Shown here: positions 55,871-64,000 of the stretch, piece after piece
Position numbering within the stretch: the first letter of the stretch is position 1
Layout of the letters: every line of letters begins with the position of its first letter
Assembly: GCF_910589235.1 (NCBI RefSeq)
Contig: NC_060966.1
Coordinates: forward strand, 3,210,820 to 3,274,819
From: Vespa crabro
Taxonomy: Eukaryota; Arthropoda; Insecta; Hymenoptera; Vespidae
Direction: 5' to 3'
Length of the DNA: 64,000 nt
Notes under the pieces: model-generated
Database searches by the model: none
What the model saw: the letters and a program-made list of their open reading frames with translations, nothing else
What the model was told of the DNA's origin: nothing
Made by a program: the position numbers and the translations under genes

Positions 55871-57060
55871 TTAATTAAACTCCAATTTAGGCTTATAATT
55901 ATTTTGCAATATATATGAATACATATGATACGATATAATTAATGTATAATAATCATATATAATAAATAAATTAATATATAATATGATATAATATTATATA
56001 TGATTTAATTAATTTATATTAAATTTCAACACTGAATTAAATAATTATCATTTATATTATCTTATTGAAAATTCGAATATTAATATACTATCGCGTTGCA
56101 TTTAAATTATATTGTGGTTTATTCAGATATAAAATAACGATAATTCCAAAATTACTTATCGTCCAATTTAATACTATAATATTAGATTGTATATGTAACA
56201 ATACTAAAATTATATATTTAGGATTATATATTAAATATTATATATTAAAAATTTCGACATTATTTATTGATCAAATCGATATAATAAACTTCTTAATTAC
56301 AATTGAATTTATTTATGAATCAAATTAATACCCGCAATCAGTTCAAATTAAATCACAAGTTATGCTAAGAAATTTTATTAAACAATTCTCAAAATGTTAA
56401 CAAGATTAATTAAACATTCTATTATACAATAGAGATCTAATAATTGAGTGATATTTATTTTACATAAAATTAATTATCGATAGAACAATTCTTAAATTGA
56501 AAAGATACAATTATTAAAATTACCAAACCAAGCTTAAGCGTAATTTAGACTTAATTAAGCTCCAGTTTAGGCTTATAATTATTTTGCAAAAAAGAAATAA
56601 TCAAACGATTGAAATAGCTGCTTTGAATTTTTTTGGTGTAGCCGGTGTCGAAAAAAAAAAAGAAAAAAGAAATTGTCAATAGAAAAATATCTCGATGAAT
56701 TAGGCAAGAAAATTAATTGCCTAAAAAAAATCTTCAGGCTTAATAAATTTATTTAATTTCTAATCGTTGAGGATTGCTAATTTCTTGCACAATTTTTAAT
56801 CAGGTTCTAAGTGTCCTGCGAAAAATGAAAACAATATGATCTAATTTTAAACGGTTTTTAATTTTAAAATATTCTTGTTCATCTAAATATAATATATAAA
56901 AAATTTCAAAATTAATTATCGTCCAACCCAACGCTATACTATTGAATTGTTACTAATAATATTACTAATCTTATATATTTAGATATGAAATATTAAAAAT
57001 TTCAACGTTTATTTATTGACCAAATCGAATACAATGAATCATATAAGCACATTTTATTTC
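55871..57060. repeat. dispersed AT repeat, local duplicated copies
   Basis: Copies at 56120-56190, 56243-56290, 56880-56945 and 56981-57030 carry TTYAGATATAAAATA, ATTAAAAATTTCRACATT, ATTTATYGWCCAAT and TACTATA. A separate 39-bp segment (TTAATTAARCTCCARTTTAG, then GCTTATAATTATTTTGCAA) recurs at 55871 and 56551. Relatives occur at 17768, 39412, 43186 and 48995. Confidence 0.75.
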
Positions 57061-57121
57061 TTCATGTATTAATATCATTAGTAACGTCAATATACAAAGG
57101 TTTAATTACATTGTAGAAGAT

Positions 57122-57145
57122 ATTAAAAAAAAAAAAAAAAAAAAA
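57122..57145. repeat. poly-A tract upstream of the small gene
   Basis: About 21 A residues then CAGAAAGAGAC and an A run; it lies about 50 bases before the start codon. Confidence 0.95.
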
Positions 57146-57197
57146 CAGAAAGAGACAAAAAAAATGTTAACCAATGAATTAACTTCGAAGGATCAGA

Positions 57198-57446
57198 ATG
57201 ACGTATCCAAAGAAGGGAGTAAGTTTGGAGGAAATCTTGAAATATGTAATGAGACACGCAAGGATCTCCGAAAATCGTGCTCGGTGTCTGATTATCGAGG
57301 CCCTCAAAATTGGAATCGCCAAGAGAAGAATAATAAAAATACCTGGAAATTTGTATGCCTTAGTGAAACCGAGACCAGGTCCAATAGCAAGAAAAATTCG
57401 GGAGCCTAACTTCGAAGATGATAGTTCCGAAACATCGAACTATTAA
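57198..57446 (+). CDS. small winged-helix-like protein, 82 aa (DUF4777-like?)
   Basis: ATG 57198 has an A at -3 and an in-frame TAA 18 bases upstream, so the frame is complete as one exon. The protein has a helix (residues 8-22, VSLEEILKYVMRHAR), a second helix (25-41, ENRARCLIIEALKIGI), a basic stretch AKRRIIKI and then PGNLYALVKP, which reads as the strand-turn-strand of a wing. A Pro/Arg-rich linker and an acidic Ser tail (EDDSSETSNY) end it. This layout resembles small insect proteins annotated as DUF4777, but I assign that from pattern only. It probably binds nucleic acid or protein through the winged helix. Codon use is mixed and GC is higher than the flanks, which supports real coding. 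The overlapping frame at 57164 is a shadow. No paralogue is seen. It could be a lineage-specific gene or an exon of a longer one. Confidence 0.6.
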   Translation: MTYPKKGVSLEEILKYVMRHARISENRARCLIIEALKIGIAKRRIIKIPGNLYALVKPRPGPIARKIREPNFEDDSSETSNY

Positions 57447-57521
57447 TATCGTTTATTAATGTTTATTCCTCGTAAATGTTATCGATATTTATAAATCGAC
57501 ATATACATATATATATATACG

Positions 57522-57552
57522 CGTGTGTATGTGTGTGTGTGTGTGTGTATGT
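57522..57552. repeat. (GT)n microsatellite
   Basis: GT tract in the 3' region of the small gene. Confidence 0.95.
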
Positions 57553-57808
57553 GTTGAAATGATAAAAAGATAAACAGATGAGTCTCTCATCTAGTCAGAC
57601 GACATTTTAATATCAACATAATGTTAAATGCATCTGTTCGAATGGCATACTTTTCTCGATTTTATATATTGCTATAAAACGCTACTGACTCAAGTTACAG
57701 TAAAATGAGACACCTTTCGTTAATAATTTTTCACTTAACTGCAAACAGTAAGATACATAAGTGAAATTCACGCTGTGAAATGTAACTTTGTAGTCATCTC
57801 ACTCTAAC

Positions 57809-57814
57809 AATAAA
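57809..57814 (+). terminator. AATAAA polyadenylation signal, candidate
   Basis: AATAAA 363 bases after the stop of the small winged-helix-like gene, followed within 30-60 bases by T/GT-rich sequence (CTTATTGTATATTTGTATAT). AATAAA is frequent in AT-rich DNA, so this is only a plausible site. Confidence 0.3.
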
Positions 57815-57908
57815 CTTCCTTTATTATACAAACGTCTTATTGTATATTTGTATATTGTATATTTTACTTATTTCATATTTCATTTTGTGATATGATTTTT
57901 TTACGTGT

Positions 57909-57909
<1 letters not shown>

Positions 57910-57941
<32 letters not shown>
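57910..57941. repeat. (CT)n microsatellite
   Basis: 16 CT units. Confidence 0.96.
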
Positions 57942-57944
<3 letters not shown>

Positions 57945-58900
57945 TGTATTATATATGTAATATTGTATACGTTTTTTTTTCTCACGTATTTTTTATTATG
58001 TATAATATTTGTTATAATGTTTAATATTATCTGTCATGTATTGTGTATTACGTACTAAACGAATAGTTTTTCATTTTTCTTTTTGGTCTTCATTATTTAT
58101 TCCACTTATATATTTAATTTTATGTACGTATATTTTATACCTATAGTTTTCACTATTATATATTATGTATTTAATTATATATACGAATTTTTTTACATAT
58201 ATTTTTTATTACTATTTATCTCATAGTATATATTTAATACATATACATATAGATAGTACACATATTTAATTTTATAATAAAAATTTTGTTTTCATATAAT
58301 TTTTCATTGTAGTTTTCGCTATTTATTATATTATATATTACATATTTACTTTTATGTATGAATTTTTTATTCCTATATTTATTACTATTTTCATACTTTT
58401 ATATATATATATAATTTTATATATAACTTTTTATCGTATAATGTTCATTATTTATTGTGTCGTATATTATTATATTGAATTTTGTATACATTTTTTTCAA
58501 AAATGTTTTACTAATAATTATATTTAATTACACACACGCACATGTTTCTTTTTTTCAAAAAAAAGTTTCTTTCCATTTTTTTATTATATTTTATTTTTAT
58601 TATATTCAATATATTCTTTCTTTATTTTACAATACGTATTATTTATACAATTTCTTTTTTATACGAATTTTCTTTATCCGCAGTGTATTACATATTACGT
58701 ATATAATTTTATATATACATAAATTTACAAATACATAATAATTTATAAATACATAATTTATAAATACATAAAATTACAAATATATATATAAATACATTCA
58801 CACACATATATATGAGCTTTTCTGTCTTATGATTTTAACTACTTTCACTAATTGAGTTAGAAGCGTGTTATTCCTAGAAAATAAATGAATAAAAATTTGA
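57942..58900. repeat. AT-rich DNA with recurring diverged units
   Basis: Units of the form TATATTAYRTATTTAATTWTATATACGAATTTTTTTA recur about every 80-110 bp (58095, 58155, 58225, 58335, 58400, 58460), with TATAGTTTTCACTATT between. A related unit lies at 54885-54990. No gene. Confidence 0.55.
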
Positions 58901-59087
58901 TCAGGAGATCATCGAAAGTGAAAGCAATTTTCGTAGGAGATATTAAATCGTACCCAGAAGCGGTATTGGTCGTTTCGAAGTCGCAACGAGAACGATAACT
59001 GTGAAACCAATCGTATTATTTCATACCATTGAAACTTTTATTCTTTTATTTTTTCATTTCTCTTTTTTGTTTGTTTTCTTTTTTTAG
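58901..59087. other. unique sequence with a long polypyrimidine stretch
   Basis: 58910-59025 is GC-richer and unique. 59036-59085 is T-rich and leads into the acceptor-like AG at 59086-59087. Confidence 0.5.
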
Positions 59088-59231
59088 ATGTGGCGGAGGA
59101 GTGTGGGGGACACAGTTTCGTACCGATCCCTCGAAGGGATATTATTCCAGGTCCCCTTCCCTCTCACACCCCTTCATCCCTCACCACTCCCCACGTTTCG
59201 TTGGTATAACATAGGGAGGTGGGATACGTAA
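59088..59231 (+). other. exon-like GC-rich segment after a strong acceptor-like site
   Basis: A 45-base pyrimidine run ends TTTTTTTAG at 59087. The next base starts an ATG frame of 47 codons (MWRRSVGDTVSYRSLEGILF, then QVPFPLTPLHPSP...) that ends TAA. A second frame is open too (DPSKGYYSRSPSLSHPFIPH). A donor-like GGTAATTGG lies downstream at 59257. It is either an internal exon of unknown frame or a regulatory island; no family is recognised. Confidence 0.28.
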
Positions 59232-59370
59232 CGATCCGCAGTGGCCACCCGCTCCGGTAATTGGTTCGTTTTAACTGCGAGCTTTAAAGGCTATGAATTT
59301 ATGCCCCTTCGCCTAAGATATAATTGGTTGTCCAATTAATATCTCGATAAAAAACCTTCGGTCTCGCGAC
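59232..59370. promoter_or_regulatory. unique sequence downstream of the exon-like segment
   Basis: It has GGTAATTGGTTCG, TAATTGGTTGTCCAATTAAT (inverted CCAAT/ATTGG) and CTTTAAAGG. A CCAAT-type cluster is visible. Function is unknown. Confidence 0.25.
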
Positions 59371-59399
59371 TCTTCTCTCTCTCTCTCTCTCTCTCTCTC
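59371..59399. repeat. (CT)n microsatellite
   Basis: 14 CT units. Confidence 0.95.
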
Positions 59400-59934
59400 A
59401 CTACATATATATATGTAGAGTTATATGTATATATCTCTTTTTCTTTTTCTATATCTCTTTCCTTTCCTGTTACTCTTATTCTTCCTATATATCTATCTTT
59501 ATCGTTTCTTCTCTTTTTGACCTTGAAGGTATGTTCCGTCTCACGGTGAGTTTCGTCAGCAGGGGTCCCGAACTACCGATATCCTTTTCCTTTATTCCTT
59601 CCTTCCTTTCTTCCTCTCTTTCTTTCTTTCTTTCTCCTTTGAAACGAACGCGATCGACTAAAAGAAGAGGAACGAAAGAAGAAAAGAAAAAAAGAAAATA
59701 AGGAATGGAAAGAGAGAAAAAAGTAAAGCTATAAAAAAAAAAGAAAAAGAAAAAAGAAAAAAAGAAGACATTGAATTCGACCGCCAGCAGGGTAATTGAT
59801 TTTCCATCGGTCGACACCGGCCGTAGCCTTACCTCGCGCCATTTTTCTCTTTTGATTCGGCGAATTATGAGATCGCGATTTTCGATGTACGATCGGAAAG
59901 TTAGGCAAGAGGCGGGAGGGAAGGGAGCGAGGCA
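59400..59934. other. pyrimidine then purine tracts with unique pieces
   Basis: 59410-59520 and 59580-59640 are C/T-rich and 59655-59770 A/G-rich. 59770-59930 is GC-richer unique sequence. Minus frames (59485-59817 and 59729-59962) are driven by these tracts and not recognised. Confidence 0.55.
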
Positions 59935-59938
59935 TTAA

Positions 59939-60095
59939 TACGTTCCATGCGATGTGTACCACCGGTGGTACACGTTAAACTCGATCTCCGGGCCACGTGT
60001 ACCACCGGTGGTACACGCAGTCATTTTTTTCTTTAGTCAAAATATCAAATGATCTGAACGACAAGTCGGGCAAAAATAACTTGGCACGGAACGTG
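59939..60095 (+). mobile_element. piggyBac-type MITE, 157 bp, copy 2
   Basis: Same orientation, length and sequence type as 12272-12428. It is flanked by TTAA (59935-59938 and 60096-60099). Ends are TACGTTCCATGC and GCACGGAACGTG. Here both internal palindromes are intact: GTGTACCACCGGTGGTACAC occurs at about 59954 and again at 59997. It is non-coding, so both copies would have needed a transposase supplied by another element. Confidence 0.9.
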
Positions 60096-60099
60096 TTAA

Positions 60100-61275
60100 T
60101 GATGGATAAGCGTGAATATCATCTTTTTCAGTTTGTTCATTGCGAGTTTTCCCCTCAATTCTTTTTTTCTTTTCTTTTCTTTACGTAGTTTGTCGTTTCA
60201 TTGTTTCTCTCTTTTATTTAATCTTCTTTTTTCCTTTCCTATTTCTTTTTTTTTTCTTTTCTTTAATCTCGTTAAGACTCGATCAAGTCAAGTCGTCGTC
60301 GTTTTTACAATTCATACTTGTTTACTTTAATAATTCTTCTTTTCTATCATCATTTTGTTTATTTGTTCAATATTTATTTATTCATTTATTCAACTTAATT
60401 ATTTTTATTATGATTGTATTCGTATTAAGAAAAAGATGCGTGTGTGTGTGTGTGTATAGCTATATATTGTATATACGAAACAATTTGCGATGTATGAATA
60501 ATAAAATGAAATACAAGTTGGGACAAAAATTTCTAAATAATTTTAAAAATCAATTAAATTTTCTCGAGACATTTTTCAATTTTCAATTTTCAATTTTCAA
60601 ATGATCTTAAATCGATTACATTACGTTTTCTTAAAAAAATTTTTTTTTTTACTAATTCTTCTCTCTTTTCTTTTAGATTATAAATTATAAGTATTATACA
60701 ATATTATACAAATTTAAAAAATTTCGATCAATATAGAAACTTTTGGTCCACCATGTTAAATAATAAGAAAAAAATGAAAATTGATTATTTTTCTGAAACT
60801 TATTTATTTGATACTTGTGTCATTTATTATAAGCTATTAAGTTTCTTATCCGCGAATAAATTACCTAATTTTTTAATTGAAAACAAACAAAGAGTATCTT
60901 GTTATCAGTTCTATAATTAAGAATATCTAAAAATTCGAAATTATCTTATACAATTTTAAACCTTTCGTTGAAACACCAATTATGATTTAAATAACAAGAA
61001 AATAATTTCTTTTACTATTTAATCATTTAATTTCTATATTACTAATATCTTATCTAATGTCTGACTATTTAATATCTATAATAATAATATCTAAATTTTT
61101 CAAGTGAAAACAATAAAAGATTATTGTTCATAAGTTTTGTCAACAATTGTCAATTCTCTTATTAAAAATATTTGAAAATTGTTGGACATATATACATAAA
61201 ACATGAAATTTAATCGTCTCACTTGAAATTATTCTATATTTTGACAATGAAATCGATTTTGTGAATCCTTGCTTG
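60100..61275. other. T-rich and AT-rich DNA, no gene
   Basis: 60160-60270 is T/CTTT-rich (Phe-rich frames). A (CAATTTT)n minisatellite lies at 60573-60600 and (GT)n at 60439-60453. Confidence 0.6.
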
Positions 61276-61507
61276 ATATAATGTAACTACAAAGCGAAGT
61301 CGATGTCTAATCAGCAAACTAAATTCTAATTTGCATCGTTATTGTGTTTCTCGTAGCGGCATAGTGCGGCGTTTCGTCACGCGAACAACACCCGGTAGCC
61401 TGGCACGTTGCTCGTTTTCTTCGTATAGTACCTTTGCCAATCGCATGCTCGAATGCTCCTTAGACGATGCTTATCAACGCGTTTGTCACGAGTGCAACCA
61501 AATGTAA
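61276..61507 (+). other. ATG-poor open frame in a GC-rich island (exon candidate)
   Basis: 77 open codons end at TAA. A good acceptor-like site (TTATTGTGTTTCTCGTAG) ends at 61356, and from 61357 the frame has 50 codons (GIVRRFVTRTTPGSLARCSF and later NRMLECSLDDAYQRVCHECN) with four Cys. The base composition differs sharply from the AT-rich flanks. If real it would be a 3'-terminal coding exon. No family is recognised. Confidence 0.28.
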
Positions 61508-61559
61508 CTAACTAACGACTCGACGTGCCCGACATTCCGATAGAAGAAAATGTAGATAT

Positions 61560-62944
61560 CTCGTCATCCTGTAGGAAAATAATATAGAGAGTATATATAT
61601 ATAGAGAGTAGTTCTATAGAGAAAAAAAATATACATATTAATATATTTATATGAAAAAAAAAATATATATATAATCTATAACAAAAAAAAAATATATATA
61701 TATGTTTAAAGAAATGTCGCTTATTATGTGATGACATACAATTTTTGTATTTAGAAAAAATTAGCAACATGATTCATAAGGATAAAAGTTGAATTATATA
61801 TAAATATAAAATTTAAATAACTTAATCATTTCATACGTTTAAATGAAAATTATATTTATCAAAAATAGATATTCGTTTTTTTTCATATGATTAAAAAATG
61901 AAATTAATAATATAATTTATTGAGATGAAAATTGAAATATATAATAATTTTATTCTTCACAATTCAATTTCTTGTGTATAAATAAAAATTATATATTTTG
62001 AAATTTATGATAAACTTATGATATAACTATGCTATAGTATAAGTACTCAAAATGGTTTTTATACTTATTATACATAAATCTTTTGATATTAATTAAAGCT
62101 GTCAATAGATGTTAGATAGCTAGAATTTAAAATTTATATATATATTTATATAAATTATGAGAACTTTAAAATTATATGGCGTTATAAATGATTAATGTAC
62201 TTTTAATTACTCCATGAAGACGGAACAGTTGAGATTGAAATTGTTTGGACTTTATATCGAAAAAAAAAAAATATTAAAAACATTTATCATCTATAAATCG
62301 AGAGTTGTTAATTCAAGGAATATTAAATTTCTAATTTGAGAAAATTATTATATATAATAGGTGTATTAAATTTTAAAATAGGTTTAGAACGTCTTTTTAT
62401 TTAAAGAAGATTTTAAAGAATATTCATGTCCTATGCAAAAACAATTACAACTGCAGTTTATTTATTCCTAACCTTCATGATCATTTATTATAAAAATATT
62501 TTTACGCAGTAAAGTTATATAAATATTTTCATCGTCAAATACAACAAATGTAACTAGAAATCAAATGTAACTAAGAAAAGTCTCGAAGAAAAATATTAAT
62601 TGATACTTAATTGATACTTAAAATCATTTAGAAAAGAGGATGATTCAAAAGTTCCTAGATGGGCGAAAATACTTCAAAAATCACTAACCCCTTTCCGAAT
62701 AACTTAATAGGTTAATTTTCTATTCCGAAATTTTTCAAACAATTTAAAAAAAAAAAAAATGAAAAAAAAGAGAGAGGGAAGTAACTACAAGCTCGAGAGT
62801 ACGAACTTGTAAAAAAAAAAAGAAAAAGATAAAAAAATTATTAATTAATAAAAAGTGAAAATATTAAATAACAAGTGAACTCAAAAGAATATTAATTGAC
62901 ATTGAAAATCAAAAATTTTCGATCGTCGGTAAACCGCGAATATA
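61560..62944. other. AT-rich non-coding DNA
   Basis: TA tracts at 61592-61602 and 61660-61700, poly-A, and unique AT-rich DNA. No gene. Confidence 0.65.
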
Positions 62945-63084
62945 TTAGGTTAGGGAAAAAGAAATCCATTATTTTATTTTATTTTTTTTTTTTTTTATTT
63001 GACCCAAATCGGACAATCCGAAACATGTTAAATAAAGTCTTGAAGTTCACGCAAAAATAATGGATTTCTTTTTCCCCAAATTAA
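62945..63084. mobile_element. mariner-like MITE of a second family, 140 bp
   Basis: Inverted termini share GGGGAAAAAGAAATCCATTA (left TTAGGTTAGGGAAAAAGAAA..., right the complement of TTAATTTGGGGAAAAAGAAA...), about 27 of 31 positions. The left flank is TA; the right flank reads TG, which fits a mutated TA. The interior is about 80 bp and non-coding. Ends differ from those at 22988-23119, so this is a different mariner-type family. Confidence 0.8.
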
Positions 63085-63444
63085 TGTATAAAAAGAAAAA
63101 AAATAAAAAAAAAAAAAAATAGAAAAAAATATAAGTACAACAAATGAGTAATGATAAACTAAAATCATATTGACCTCTCCTTGAAAGTTTTTTATCGCTT
63201 CTATTCTCTCATACTCCATCTCCAACTCTATCCGCACCCTTACCCCCTAACCCTCCCCAACTAGAGTATCGAGTTAGAACGACATTACATATTTATTTTC
63301 TCGATATGTGGTGTATGTTGGTACGCTAAAGATCTTTTAAGACGCGTCTTAAGTTTGCACCGCTGAGCTACCAGTTTCCGTTCTCCAGCACTGTTTGCAA
63401 CACATAGGTGAACCTTGGCATTGTACACTTAAAGAGAGATGAGT

Positions 63445-63445
<1 letters not shown>
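63085..63445. other. A-rich tract, then unique DNA
   Basis: 63090-63130 is A-rich. 63230-63260 is C-rich. 63300-63440 is unique with the word ACCGCTGAGCTACCAG (see rejected items). No gene. Confidence 0.5.
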
Positions 63446-63448
<3 letters not shown>

Positions 63449-63485
<37 letters not shown>

Positions 63486-63576
63486 GTCTTTCTGTCTCTC
63501 TGTCTTCTCTGTCTTCTCTGTTTATTCCTCATACTCTCCCTTCTTTTCTCTTTTTTTCCCTCGTCCAGTTTCTTTC

Positions 63577-63619
<43 letters not shown>

Positions 63620-63620
63620 C
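63449..63620. repeat. CT-rich microsatellite block
   Basis: (CT)n at 63449-63476 and 63579-63620, with TGTCTT/TCTGTC units between. Confidence 0.95.
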
Positions 63621-63795
63621 GTTTCCTTCTTCCTTCTCCCAAGGTGGCTGCAGGTGTCGTGCATTGTCCGCCGTCGCGGCCTCTAAATCTCGTCTCTGAC
63701 GTTCTCCAAGCGTAGTTGCGCCAAGTCGAGTACTTCCAAGATACATACGGCTGTCGGGAAGTTACACGTTCCGTGTCCTCGTTTTATTGCAATAC

Positions 63796-63797
<2 letters not shown>
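63621..63797. promoter_or_regulatory. GC-rich unique island between CT and GA tracts
   Basis: Contains CCAAGGTGGCTGCAGGTGTC and CCGCCGTCGCGGCC; no dominant frame. It has the same setting (unique GC-rich DNA between CT and GA tracts) as 16381-16895 and 20887-21129. Confidence 0.3.
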
Positions 63798-63849
<52 letters not shown>

Positions 63850-63870
63850 AAGAGAAAGAAAAGGAAAAAA
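63798..63870. repeat. (GA)n microsatellite
   Basis: About 24 GA units, then AAAGA units. Confidence 0.96.
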
Positions 63871-64000
63871 AGGAAGGACGGAAGGAAGGAAGGATGAAGA
63901 GGGAAGAGGTGCCTTGATAAACATCTTTCGAGGTTTTAAGTTCGTTTAATAAATTTTATCGCCACCGTTGCTCTTACTTCTTCCCTCCCGTCCTCGTTTA

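Noticed and set aside
57164..57409. 81-codon frame that overlaps the winged-helix-like gene
   Set aside because: It is a shifted-frame shadow; its composition (Asn/Lys/Ser-rich, no helix pattern) is less protein-like than the 57198 frame.
63340..63390. TGCACCGCTGAGCTACCAG, which on the minus strand reads CTGGTAGCTCAGCGGT like a tRNA D-arm
   Set aside because: No matching anticodon stem, no GGTTCGA-type T-loop and no acceptor stem can be found on the minus strand downstream.
1..64000. CRISPR array, phage, operon or bacterial defence system
   Set aside because: No regularly spaced identical repeats with unique spacers, no long coding frames and no ribosome-binding pattern; repeats are microsatellites, minisatellites or MITEs.

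Overview
The window looks like AT-rich, gene-poor nuclear DNA from an arthropod, most likely an insect and plausibly a hymenopteran. There is no operon-like layout, no Shine-Dalgarno pattern and no bacterial gene density. The only recognisable mobile DNA is of arthropod types: mariner-like TA-flanked short elements, a TTAA-flanked piggyBac-type short element, and a decayed IS630/Tc1-type transposase tail. Simple repeats (CT/GA, AT, ATT, CA) are extremely dense. The organism assignment is inference from style, not from a marker gene.

Protein-coding content is very small. The best gene-like unit is a short single-exon frame at 57198-57446 (+, 82 aa) whose helix-helix-wing sequence looks like a small winged-helix-type protein, possibly DUF4777-like. 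A second clear protein trace is the broken transposase tail at about 34080-34335 (-). Almost all other long open frames are translations of microsatellites or lie inside short GC-richer islands where stops are rare. I list a few of those as low-confidence small ORFs or exon candidates, because they have an ATG, a TATA-like box, or good splice-like borders.

Layout: 1-7000 is AT-rich with minisatellites and one exon-like segment with splice-like ends (3267-3343). 7070-7900 is a strand-asymmetric polypyrimidine/polypurine block. 9000-14400 holds GC islands, G-quadruplex-like DNA, a four-unit tandem array with a nested piggyBac-type MITE (12272-12428) and a 42-nt microexon candidate. 15000-21600 alternates GC islands with CT/GA tracts, including a 470-bp CT-rich domain. 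22400-27300 has decayed DNA transposons, a 132-bp mariner MITE, a triplicated spacer and a TATA-plus-ORF candidate (25451-25814). 28500-29550 is an island inside CT repeats. 31161-32537 is a large inverted repeat, followed by direct repeats and the transposase fossil. 35000-41200 is mostly AT repeats with two unusual open islands (36690-36840, 38944-39216) and a triplicated repeat. 41200-44400 has G-rich DNA, a minus-strand ORF and a palindrome-rich regulatory-looking island. 44500-51800 is very AT-rich. 52000-54400 has GA/CT tracts around a striking ATG-less frame (53555-53725). 55800-57450 has a dispersed AT repeat next to the one gene. 58900-63900 has another strong acceptor-plus-frame island, the second copy of the piggyBac-type MITE, another open island, and a second mariner-like MITE family.

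Taken together the window reads as a large intron or intergenic region. It is built from low-copy tandem duplications with 100-330 bp periods, MITEs and simple repeats, and is punctuated by 100-300 bp unique, GC-richer islands that are the best candidates for cryptic exons, promoters or enhancers. I did not find a convincing new multi-gene system.
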